Positions 23,001 to 32,900 of a DNA stretch of 64,000 nucleotides are shown in pieces; positions within the stretch are counted from its first letter, which is position 1; each line of letters opens with the position of its first letter. Under the pieces are notes generated by a model that ran no database searches, was not told the origin of the DNA, and saw only the letters and a list, made by a program, of their open reading frames with translations. The translations under genes were made by a program, and so were the position numbers. The stretch lies in NCBI GenBank assembly GCA_022818135.1, contig JAFMSR010000012.1:24484064-24548063 (forward strand), given 5' to 3'. Source of the DNA: Saxidomus purpurata (lineage: Eukaryota > Mollusca > Bivalvia > Venerida > Veneridae).

Positions 23001-26000
23001 AATGCTTCCAGTGAGTTTCTGGTTAAATTTGTTCTATAAAAAGTCGCCCATGCTGTTTCACTGCCGGAAACCATTTCCGGTTATGGCCCAGATATGAGCC
23101 AATGCATGTTGGGTGATCCTATGTCACGAAACTGGTATTAAGAGGGGCACGTTTGCATATAATTTGTAGTCAAACAAACGACTAGCTAACAGCTAGCAGG
23201 GGAGAGCTAAATGGAGCATTTTATGAAACAAATAGGCCAATTTTTTAATGCTACATAACAGCAAACAAAAAAGTATATACTGTGATAATAATTTTAATAC
23301 AATGTATCTAACTAAATGTAACTTAAGACCTATAATGCCATTAAATTTCTTACCACTTTTTTCCCTGCTTCTGAGTCAAACAATTGTAATGTCTTATCAT
23401 AGCTGCTTGTAATGAACCTGGTTTAATAGAGCAAAAGTGTTTTGATAGATATGTTAAAAATAAATTTCTTTTTCTTGGGGTTCATATTCATTTTAACAAA
23501 TTCAAAGCTAAGCAAAATTTTAACCAGTCAGGAGCCAGAGATGAAATTGGAGGGTCCCGAGTTAGATCAGGGGTTGTGCCCTTAGGCAAGACACAGGTAT
23601 TTCCACATGGCCTCTCTCTTTCTTCAAGATTGATTTCATCTGGAATGAGTCTAGAGAGCGATTAATCTAAGTTGTAAGAACTTGTTTCACAACCGAGAAT
23701 AAATTAGTATAAATTAGAGATGAAACTAGTCTAAAATACCTAAATGTTGATTGGTCAGTTTTGAAAGTGGGTTAAATTTTCAAATTAAAACATTGCAGTA
23801 TAAAAAATATCATCAGTTTTAAAATAACTTTGATGGATATTCCCTGCTACTCAAGCATAATTAGTATTTCAGCATACTTTTAATTCATTATTTCAACCTT
23901 TAATACCTGAGGGTAACACAAAACGTACAGTAAGAAAAATTATCCCTTAACACGATTTCTAACACAGCGATTCCACCAACCAGCCAAATAAAAATTCTGT
24001 ATTATATAAAGTCTTACTTTGATCTATCAAATGAGCCCCTTGCTTCTGTGATGATGTCAGTGTGTTTCGTTTTATACGTCTGGAAACAAACTCCATCTTC
24101 CACATTGAAGAGCTTTACTGTACGATCACTGGATCCAGTCAGAATTTTCTCATCTCCGTCATAAAATTCACAACTGTTAACAGAATCACTATGTGCTTTG
24201 ATCACTTTTATACGCACCTGGAGGGAAAAGAATTTCGAAAATTAATTCTTTAAGAGTATGGTGAAAGACAGACTAAATTTACAGTCCTATGATATTCATA
24301 AGTTAAATGTTTTAATAAATTTATCTTTCTCATATATAAAATATGTACAATATTTTGACATGCTTACTGATAAGAGACCATTTAAAAGTACAAAATGATG
24401 TCATTTGTGCCTCAAAACTCAGTAGTTAATGTCTGCATAAAAAAGCCTATTGCATTTCTTTCTCTTTTTGCAATATTTGGTCATGTTAGAATTATATTTT
24501 TTATATCCTTTTACATTTTTTTTTTGTCTGATAAACAGCAGTTTGTAGACTCAATATCTGATACTTTTTTTACTATGATTAAAAAACAAGAGCTGTCCAT
24601 AAGACAGCAAGCTCGACTATTGTGGGTGTTTGCTAATAAAACAAAACTTTTATCAGTGTAATAGCAAAACAAAATTCTGCTAACTATTAAGTATAAACTA
24701 GGAAAGTTGAATCATAAAAAAAGTCAAAATCTATAACTATAGATTCAATTTTTGGTAAATTAATTGTTTGATACAAAATTTACCCTGAACACTATTGCAA
24801 GGTTTGATATAACTACCATAAGTGGTTACTGTGATATGTGCATGATAGTACCTTGCATGCAAAACTTTACAAAATTTTCAAAGTCAAACAAGGGCCATAA
24901 TTTGCACTAAATATTTTCAAGAGTTATCTGCCTTGATTGTATGACACCCCTAAAGACATGAACAAAGTTTCAAGTCAATATCATAAGTGGTTACTGAGAT
25001 ATGTGCATGATAGTACCTAGCAGGCAAAACTTTAACCAAATTTTCAAAGTCAAACAAGGGCCATAATTTGTACTAAATTTTATCAAGAGTTATCTGCCTT
25101 GATTGTATGACACCCCTAAAGACATGAACAAAGTTTCAAGTCAATATCATCAGTGGTTACTGAGATATGTGCATGATAGTACTTAGCAGGCAAAACTTTA
25201 ACCAAAGAAGCAACGCCGACGCCGACACACAAGTGACTGTAATAGCTCTCCATATTCTCCGAATAGTCGAGCTAATAAAGGCATTCGGCTGGTAGGAATT
25301 ATAAGTCCTCCATTATTTTATGCATGCTCATGTATCCTCAGGCCCATTTGTTGTGTTTTCCTAGTTTTTTAGTTTTCTTTGTTGTGGTTGATTTTTTTCT
25401 CTAAATTCTCTTCTGAATTTTAGTCTTTCTGATGTTCAATGTGAATGGAGGTATTTTATATACAAAATAGCGCAAAATTTCAAAACAATTATATCAATTT
25501 TTTTTATTAAATAAGATTGCAGTGTAAAACATTGTTGCAGACATGCTTAACTGGGTTCAGAAGAGCAATTCTGGACCAAAAGTGTATATCTAAGTCTTTC
25601 TTTTTTCAGCATATTCACATACTCAGAACCCCATATACACACTGAACAGGTTTAGTCACTCAACAGGACGACTCGCCGGGTGACGTATTTTTTGCGTATT
25701 TACCCAAAAACCGCCAACTTCAAACATTAGTTTACTATTCCTGTAGTAATGGTTCACAGAAACGCTTAAATCTGCGTATCTTTTTACTGTCCGTTTTTGA
25801 AAAGAATGCTAAAATGCAACGACGATTCCACCTTTTGCATAAAACTTTGAGGAAACGCAGGTCACTTTTCATCACGATCTGCAATACACCGTTTGACAGC
25901 TGATAAATTTGAAGGCGTCGCCTGTTATGCACTCTCATCCAATAAGTACGCAAAAGGTTTCTGATGATTTATCACAACATAGATGAGTGATCGCGTTGAC

Positions 26001-29000
26001 ACCCGACAATCGAAGTGTAAATTTGTTTTGGCGCTGTTACGAAAACACCAAATCTTTTAATTTTGTTAAACTTGGTTAAATGATTTAATCAGCAGCATGT
26101 TTGGAGCGTAGTAACTGTTGATTATCAGCTAGTTTATGAATCGCCGCTAACTACCCTCTGGGCAATTTACCTAAAATGATAGTGTCAACACATCAGTTTC
26201 GACACCTAATCAACTGTACACAATACTAGTACTTCTTCATTATCGATACCACGTGTCAGGGTAATGACCATGTATATAGGTTGATATTTTATGAACCTCG
26301 TAGTTTTTTTTCTCCTAAATTCTAATTTACCAGGAGTTTTAAGTGTTATTGCGAGCTTTGTCGGAGCGCCGGTTTAGGGTCTAAATAACGGGAGAACCCG
26401 GCAAATATCGAGAGAACGGCATGTATGAGTAGAACTAAAATTAAAAAATAAACATAAAAAAAATTGTTTCGATAACAACAATGAAACAAATTATATTAGG
26501 TTTATATTTAACTTGGTATGCTTGCCTAGGCTATGGTCCATAATTGCTCTACTTAACCCAAATGTCTGTGCATTGTAATAATAAGAATCTTTATTTTAAG
26601 TTGACAAGATAAAAATTCTCTGCCTTGCATTTCTGGGTACTGATAAATTATTTATATATGCAAGAAAGGTGATTCCTCGGCTTTCATTGCTGGTCTATCA
26701 TGTATCTTTAATTCTAAAATGTACAAAATTCAAGAATATCAATGAAAGTGGGCGACTGCCTACAATTAGCTTATAATCAAAGAATTGAATTAACTTTGTA
26801 ATAAATCTATGTTATTGAAAAATTAACTTAAATTTGCATATGAGTCTATTGTAAAGACCTAATTTTCACCTTTTACTGACAGGTGATTTGAACGTGATCT
26901 AATAATGCCACTGGTTTACTGGCCAGTATGATGTCATGGCAAAGCTAAGAATAACAACAAACATAAGCCAAAGCAAGGTTTTGAACCAACTGCACAGGTG
27001 TTGGTATATGGTGGCCTTACTGTGGGAGGAAACTGGAGAAAACCCATCTGTCTGATCTGGTGGCCACCTACCATTTTTTACACTACCCAGGACGAATATC
27101 AAACCCTGGTTGCAATGGTGAGAAGCAAGTGTGCTAACCACTGCATGGTGTATTTTTTCAGAACAAGTACCAAGGCTAACACAGTAAAGAGCAAGCTCCT
27201 ATACCCATTGTGGTTCTTAAAACAGATGCTGATATGACGGAATTTGGGTGCTAGACCCTAGCTCTTTTTATGAATGGCTGTGGCTAGAGTTACCGTACCG
27301 TAACTCTAGCCTCCGAGTGATGAGGATTTGCTAGAGGAGTACGGAAGTTTATAAAGGCCAGTGAATAATCTAGGTTTTGATTTATATGAGTCCCTGGGAC
27401 GAATTTTTCAAAACAATGAGCCCAGCTATGAAACAATGAGTCTTTCCAGAAGAGTCAGGAAATTTAAAAGGCATACCATGTATATTGCTTTAAATATGCA
27501 TGGTAATGCATCTGTGAAATGTTGTTTTTTTCAAATATAATTGTTTCTAAAAGTATTGAGTTACTGAAAATATTAATCTACCTTTTATGTTGATTTTAAA
27601 TATTTATTTGCGTTAAAAATATCTTCTGTAATCTACGACTAGTTATTTCTCCAATTAGCATTTGTCACCATTTTGTGCAAGGCATGTTAGAAGTAAGCAA
27701 TCATAAATGTATGACAAACTAACTTGTTATCTTTGAAATTTTGCAGCTATGTGACACCACTGATTGAGTAAAAATTGACTGATTTGTGAATTAAAAGTGA
27801 TTCAATTGACTAATTAACATTAATAAGTTCAACAATTCTTACTTAAAATAAACGATGTTTATAACAAAATTGGCTTTTCTTTTTTTAAGTAACAATTTTC
27901 TTCTACAATGTATATTTTAAAACTGTCTAATAAAAAATTTCTTCTTTTCTTGATCTTATGATTGTTTTAAGATCAAACGTTGTTTGTAAACAGAACACGT
28001 TTGATCCGAGCGAGCAAGAGTGCTTAAACAGACCGAATGATTTAGGGTCTGATTATTTTGCAGAATTATAACCAAAATAGTTTGGAGAATACAATGTATA
28101 ATATCAGTAGAGTTTTATTTTGGTTTGCACTATATAAGCTATAAAAATGTTAGTTTAGGCAACATATTATCGAATTTGCATAAATGTAAAGCAAGTAAAA
28201 ATAACTTCTAATTTAAAGTCCTGTTAGCTGTCTGAACACCGCTCATAAGGGTTTTTTTAATGATTTCATGCGAAAATTCTTCTTAATACTAGCATGGAAG
28301 CTAAGTTACAGGACCATAACTTTTAGCCAAACTGCCTTTATGAATATACCCAATTGGCTCCTTAATGTGCCCAGTCTAAAGGATGCACATATTTCAAATC
28401 TTTAGGTTTCTATGCAGTTTATCTCCAGATGGGTTGGAAACACATTAAAGCATTTCTGAAATTTCCAGTGCCCTGAGGCATAAGTATATTGAACATTAAA
28501 GCATGGAATGTCTTGTAAACTTAGTAGTTCCAGTAATAGCGTATAAACCTAGCTGTGCAAATGCAGCACATCGTACCGCCACTTTGCGTTTTACATAATA
28601 CCTTGGCGAAATTATTTTTTTATTACTTGTATACTTGAGCTTGACAATTAAATCACATTTTGTGCAAAGGATGATAAAAAAAAAGTAAAAACAGACTTGT
28701 TGACATATGTTGTTTTTGTATTTAATTGGCAGATGGCACTCAAATCGTGACTCAAAAAAAACTAAATTTTAGATTGTGATCTGGTAGTACAGTAACAAAA
28801 TGTTAAAAATAAATCTAATCTTTATTTTTTAAACAAATAAAAAAATTCTATTATTCTTCTTTTCTTGAGTCTTCGAACGATTGTTTTATTTAGGTTAATT
28901 TAAACAAAAACTAACTAGGTGCAAAAATGTACAACTGACAAAATCGGTCCGATATTAGGCAGCAAGTATTTCCAAAATTGTGAAGGTATCAAATATATTG

Positions 29001-29665
29001 CAGAGCAGTTTATTCATGAACAGTGGTTAAATGTTGGATTACATACATTTTATAATGCATATATTAAGCAAGACATACCTTTATTAACTTCGTAACTCAA
29101 AACCTTTGCTCAGCATTAGGGTTTTGCTAGGGATACGAATTCCGTCACTCTAAACTGGGAGGTACCATATACTCATGCCACGCAGGGAATAACCCTTTGG
29201 TTCCTTATTGTCCAAATGTATCGGTCTGAAAAATGCACTAGACTACCTTTAGGTTTCTAACCGTTCATCACCAGATGGGTTGGAAACGGACATCTAAATT
29301 CGCGATTTCTAAAATTTTGCCAGAAAAGGAATTTGAAAATGAAGCAGGGACCTCCAGCTAGATTGGTAGTCCAGAGCGTTAATTAAGGGCGGCGGGTTGA
29401 GTACCACGACAAATAAAAATTAACCATCTGCCCTATGAGTGTTGCCATAAAGAAAATATTTATGATATTTTCGAAGATCATCCGGCCAATGTACTGATAC
29501 AAAGAATTTGGAAATAGGTAAGTAGTTCCAAACAAATATCATGTGAAATTCAAGTGTAGTTTGCTGTCAGCTGACCTTTGCAAGTTCTTCGTGCTCCCAT
29601 GATGCTTTTTGAATCGAGTCATGATTACTTTCTATATCTTCTTCTGTTGCAATTGCATCTGTCAT
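14073..29665 (-). CDS. WDR88: WD repeat-containing protein 88 orthologue, complete
   Basis: Ten coding exons on the minus strand, listed 5' to 3': 29576-29665 (ATG), 24018-24217, 23354-23417, 22661-22799, 21930-22056, 21190-21374, 18273-18355, 17012-17080, 16564-16656 and 14073-14240 (stop TGA). The phases agree throughout and give 405 residues. Seven WD40 blades form a full propeller. Blade ends are visible as DRTVKLFN, DKTLQLFD, YCLNIWD, DRTTKFFD, DKVICIWD, DQTVVVWD and DSTIRLWN. The protein closes with a cysteine knuckle, C351-x2-C354 and C372-x2-C375, within CEKCGKPFS...KCVFCR. This C-terminal signature and the N-terminal WEHEELAK pattern are what identify WDR88 among WD40 proteins. Its molecular function is poorly known; a scaffold role is inferred only from the fold. 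The first donor (GTCAGC) is weaker than the others. The start fits because the ATG opens an acidic leader directly ahead of blade 1. Confidence 0.92.
14856..15664. mobile_element. Dispersed element with GCTCGACTTTT termini and internal tandem monomers
   Basis: The left end reads ACAAGAGCTGTC...GCGCTCGACTTTT and the right end TTCGAAAAGTCGAGCTAAAAAGG, so the GCTCGACTTTT ends are inverted. Between them are about four diverged monomers carrying AGAGTTACCTTCTCTTGCC, ATGATGGT.AACAAGTATTC and AAAGCAATATCTCAAA. Another copy lies at 24581-25279 and a partial one at 57596-57905. No protein is encoded. Confidence 0.7.
15688..15891. mobile_element. MITE-like element, GTAAATTGGGTAA family
   Basis: It starts TACTGTAATTGGGTAACATTTG and ends GATTACCCAATTTGTAGTA. 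The inverted ends are clear, with TTTCACATAGATTAA inside. It is the same family as 8556-8762. Confidence 0.65.
17145..18128. mobile_element. Dispersed element with AGAGGGCCATNATGGCCCT terminus and GCTCACC ends
   Basis: The left end is the palindrome AGGGCCATTATGGCCCT followed by GCTCACCTG. The right end is AAAAGCTCACCCTGGC...TTAGCT. The interior has four or five diverged monomers of about 160 bp, sharing AAATATCTAAGCTCTAGGCC, TTGTGGTTT and GGGGCCAATATTGACCC. Reverse-oriented relatives lie at 40014-40960, 55940-56032 and 60853-61994. This copy occupies a WDR88 intron. Confidence 0.75.
18721..19260. repeat. Inverted repeat pair with about 95-bp arms
   Basis: The left arm 18721-18813 and right arm 19165-19260 are reverse complements at high identity. 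Shared segments include ACAGATGCTTG.GGTATGGACTC, TCTTGTCCCATGTTGTA and AATACAAGATTTGAAACAA. The 350-bp centre has no recognisable gene. A diverged third copy of the arm lies at 19690-19800. It looks like a foldback element or a head-to-head duplication inside a WDR88 intron. Confidence 0.65.
19255..19347 (-). repeat. tRNA-derived SINE head
   Basis: On the minus strand it reads GGGTCGATGGTGAAGAGG...GCGGGTTTGAGCCCCGC, with a B-box-like GGTTTGAGCCC. It abuts the inverted repeat pair. No intact tRNA fold was found. Confidence 0.45.
19461..20604. repeat. Two direct repeats of about 210-230 bp flanking 0.7 kb
   Basis: Copy one (19461-19688) and copy two (20395-20604) share long identical stretches such as TATGTTTTCCTTCCAGATTC and CAATCACATTCAAATAAATA, and both stop at GTGGTATCCTATTC. 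The 706-bp spacer has no protein-coding signal. A small LTR-retroposon remnant (TRIM-like) or a local duplication would both fit. Confidence 0.7.
20846..21178. repeat. Minisatellite, ACAAACACACTTTC-type units
   Basis: About 18 imperfect units of 14-20 bp follow the pattern CAAACACACTTTCTGACAAA. The array ends 12 bp from the splice donor of the WDR88 exon 21190-21374. ORFs across it, rich in Val, Cys and Phe, are translations of the repeat and not real genes. Confidence 0.85.
22252..22345. mobile_element. MITE-like element fragment, GTAAATTGGGTAA family
   Basis: It begins CACTGTAAATCGGATAATTTTGG and contains CGATTTGTGAGCAGACAGAC and TTCATGAAAGGAGAATTCTC, as in the copies at 52121 and 54661. 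The far end is not recognisable. Confidence 0.5.
23529..23712 (+). repeat. tRNA-derived SINE, first family
   Basis: A degenerate tRNA-like head (GGGTCCCGAGTTAGATC) is followed by the family linker GCCCTTAGGCAAGACACA. The body follows: GGCCTCTCTCTTTCTTC, GATTTCATCTGGAATGAG, AGAGAGCGATTAATC and GTTGTAAGAACTTGTTTCAC. Confidence 0.65.
24581..25279. mobile_element. Dispersed element with GCTCGACTATT termini and internal tandem monomers
   Basis: The left end is AACAAGAGCTGTCC...GCTCGACTATTG and the right end GAATAGTCGAGCTAATAAAGG, so the ends are inverted. Three internal monomers of about 180 bp repeat AAACAAGGGCCATAATTTG, AAGAGTTATCTGCCTTGATT and GATATGTGCATGATAGTACC. It is the same family as 14856-15664. 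Confidence 0.75.
25280..29575. other. Long first intron of WDR88: no further gene recognised
   Basis: This is most of the intron between exons 24018-24217 and 29576-29665. A possible short element occurs at 26905-27145 (GGGAGGAAACTGGAGAAAACCC). Diverged repeats around GATGGGTTGGAAAC lie at 28380-28445 and 29245-29290. There is no ORF with family resemblance and no additional WD40 exon, consistent with seven blades already being present elsewhere. Confidence 0.5.
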
Positions 29666-29940
29666 AATTGCAAATAATTCATTTAGTAAGCAAATATGCC
29701 AGTTTGGTAAAAATTTTAGGAAAGTTTGGGAAAAGTACGTTGCTGTGTAAACTACCCCAAAGTGTTTTAATGTCGTAAAATAATTTCAATCGTTCATTTA
29801 TTTGTGCATAAAAATGAACAATTCAAACTCACGTTGAATGAAATCAAGGTAAAATGGTACTATTTGATGAGTGTTTTGAATGTATATATTGCAAAGATAA
29901 AACTCAAAATGTTGACACCATTTACGACATCAAAATCAAA
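29666..29940. promoter_or_regulatory. Putative bidirectional promoter between WDR88 (-) and MARCHF6 (+)
   Basis: Only 275 bp separate the WDR88 start codon (29665, minus strand) from the favoured MARCHF6 start codon (29941, plus strand). No clear TATA box or other motif defines a start site. The context AAAATGGAGGC at the MARCHF6 ATG is similar to YY1-type motifs that often overlap start codons. The call depends on the MARCHF6 first-exon assignment being right. Confidence 0.45.
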
Positions 29941-29971
29941 ATGGAGGCCGACTCAGAAGAACCACAGACAG
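29941..29971 (+). CDS. MARCHF6: Favoured first coding exon of MARCHF6
   Basis: The ATG has a good context (AAAATGG). Ten codons ([10 protein letters not shown]) plus one G precede a GTTCGT donor. This completes an Asp codon with the exon at 35416, giving an acidic leader directly before DICRVCR, as in other MARCHF6 proteins. Its GC content exceeds that of the surrounding sequence, as expected for coding DNA. The donor is not consensus. A rival exon at 32217-32241 (MYQENETD plus G, donor GTAAAA) has the same phase but a weaker start context and background base composition. Confidence 0.6.
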
Positions 29972-32900
29972 GTTCGTTTTTCAATAAATTTTGACAGGTT
30001 CTACATCGATTTTTAAAATGTTAACTCCTATTGCTTCTGAACAAAATGCTTCCAATGCTAGACCAATACGACCCGTAATGTATATCCTTTGATTCGAACA
30101 GGGATGAAAAAATCTTCTCTAGGTAGGCAAAATCAAACATGTCAAAATTTAGTCTACTGTAGCTATTCCGACTCCGAAGGCAAACCGATTTTACATGCAG
30201 ATATTTTGTAGTTGTTTGCCTTCTACGTCTCACTTTGAAATCCATCTCTTTAGGGAGATACCACCGTAATAGATAGTTGTTGGGCACTACAATCCAGTAA
30301 ATTTAATTGTTACACGATTAAATAAATGTTAATGTCAATAATGATGACACGAACACAGATCCCAACTCAATTTACCTGTCTACACACGAACACCAATCAC
30401 TTCACATCGTACATGTACAGCGGCCATTTTTAAAGTATCGCAATGGTTTATGGGAATTGTATTACGTCATTATGTGTTCAACTTGGCACAGTGGTAACAG
30501 TTTCTCCGTCTTTATTCTCTTATGTTGAATACATGTAATCAGTAAAGCAGTGTTATTTCCTTGAAGATAAATGTTTTTTCTCGGCGCACACAAAGTTTAA
30601 ATGTGATATATTTCGGAGATTCTTTAAGAAATCATTACGAACAGGGTCATTTGTCTAGTCGGATTTCCACCTGGTTCTGAGCACTTTAAAATTAGGCTTA
30701 ACGGTTTGAGAGTAAAAAGATGAGACTATAAAATGTGTCAAATCGTTCAACCGTATGAATTAGGCTAATCAAAATTCTACTTTTTTCATCTGACAAGCCT
30801 GTTAGTGGCTAACAGAAATTGAAATGGAATAGAATTTGACTTCTGATAGAAAATGCAGTGTGAACATTTGACAACTATAAAAAACTGGTGAAACCTGAGA
30901 GCGGACTGAATAATTGGCCAGCTGAAGTGATATTGTAACCCATTGTCTGTTTACATTCAAGATTTATCAAGCTGTCTGTTAAACTGAAATCTAAAAGATA
31001 GTTTGTGAGGCTGAAAATGATTAATAGAATATAAGGTTGTTAGAAATATTAAAGATAAATGATTGTGACACTTTCGGGGGGGGGGGGGGGGGTGGGGGTA
31101 GAACCTTAGGATAAGGAATTGAAGGGATTTCAGAGATTTCAAAACCCATGGGATTAAAAAAAGGGCATGTTCAGATGCTCTATATTTTAGTTAAATTAAC
31201 ATTTTCAATACTGATTTACTGATTTTGGGCATTTCTTAACTCCTACTAAACTATTGGTGCCTTATAGAAAAGGAACCTTGTGTATTATGTCTTCAAATCC
31301 AAGACATATGCTCATTAACTTAAAATGCCAAGTTCTTGTCAAAAAGGGCATAGCAGGGTGCACAGAGAAAAAGGCAGGGTGCACAAGAACAGGGGCAGGG
31401 TGCTGAACCCTTCTATTTTCTGCTAGCTGGAACACTGAGATGAGCCAACCATTGCACATGAACAGTAAAGTGTAGTCAGTGTGATTTTGGTTGTGTCAAT
31501 ACATAGTATGAGTTGGTGTCAGTTGTCTTCTTTCATTCACATTGCACTAGTTGGGAAGGATCTTGGTCTTCTCAATTAAAATGAGTCAAAATAGTCATAC
31601 TTCAAGGAAAAAAGTTCCAGTGAAGTAAGATTTTCAAATGTTAGTCGCAGCTTTATTTAGAATATTTCATTATATTTTTCATCCCATAACATAGCAGTAT
31701 TTCTGTGTTTTTTTTACTTTGTTTTAAATTTCATAGAACGTCTATAAACCTGTTTAGTTAAAGTATTTCATAGTAGTTCTCTATTTTAGTAAGAATGCAT
31801 GGTCGATAAAATAGTAAAATAAGGCGTTGTCATTGGATGACAAATGAAGCTTTCCTCTTAGAATGTTAGGGCATTTTCGAATAAGTTACTCGAGTAACTA
31901 GAGTAACCTTTGCGCATGCGCTTAATCTCTGATCTACGGAACCCATGTAACCCCCAGTTGCTCATGAGTTGACCAGAATACATTGTGTTCTTACTCAATA
32001 TGTTCGGGTATAGCAGGTAGAGTTAAGCCACTGAGCATGCGCGAAGTTTTAACCTGAGTAACCTGAGAAACTTATTCGAAAATGCCCAAAGTTTTCATCT
32101 GTACATTACTTTTTCTATAAAAAAAAGTAGAAAGTTTCCTGTCGATACGCTCCCATTGATCTTCCTACTTTCCATAGAGCAGTGTGAATAAACTAACATA
32201 ATTATACTCTATTACAATGTACCAAGAAAATGAAACTGATGGTAAAATATGATACCCAGACACAATTTATTTAAAGTAAATTTTAAGAACAAAATGTTGA
32301 TCATTTGTTGGACTATCCACCAAAAATTGTTAAAACTCATCAACATAAAATTATCTGATACATACAATAATTATTTCATGCACTTGGGGCGATGTGATGC
32401 ACATCATTGAAATTGTGGGAAAATATCTAGATCCAGTTTCGTTGTTATTCTTTCAGGCTTGCATTTAACCTTGTAAGACAATGGACAGGGAACTTTCTAT
32501 GTAACTGTTAGTTTCTATTTCAAGAATTTTAAACTTACCTACCATGTCAAGAATGAACTAGAAAAATGTCATGTCTTACTTGTGCACAGTCCCATTGGAT
32601 AATTAATTTCTCTCAATTTGTGGCATGTACATGTATTAAATAATAATAAAAAAGATCCATGATAATCGTGAATATTTAAGGAGGAAATCCAGTAATTTCT
32701 ATGCTGTATTTGTAAATTATACATTTACAAGTGTAAATTCGAGGACCTGCACAAATGAATTCCAAGTTCATGTTTAATGATGTATTAAAGGTTTCTGCAG
32801 ATTTTCTAGCTCAAGGAGAGATGTTGTTGTTGTTCTGTGTCTGTCATCAACAACAACATTTCCAAGGGAGCACAACAAAACATTGACAGACAGTACGTCA

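Noticed and set aside
25735..25953. 72-codon basic open frame on the minus strand in WDR88 intron 1
   Set aside because: No family resemblance, and no splice sites linking it to WDR88; probably chance.
30021..30287. 88-codon open frame on the minus strand near the WDR88/MARCHF6 promoter
   Set aside because: Composition and sequence show no family similarity, and it lies in MARCHF6 intron 1.
32217..32241. Alternative MARCHF6 first exon (MYQENETD plus G, donor GTAAAA)
   Set aside because: It fits the phase and is acidic, but start context and base composition are weaker than at 29941-29971. Kept only as a rival model.
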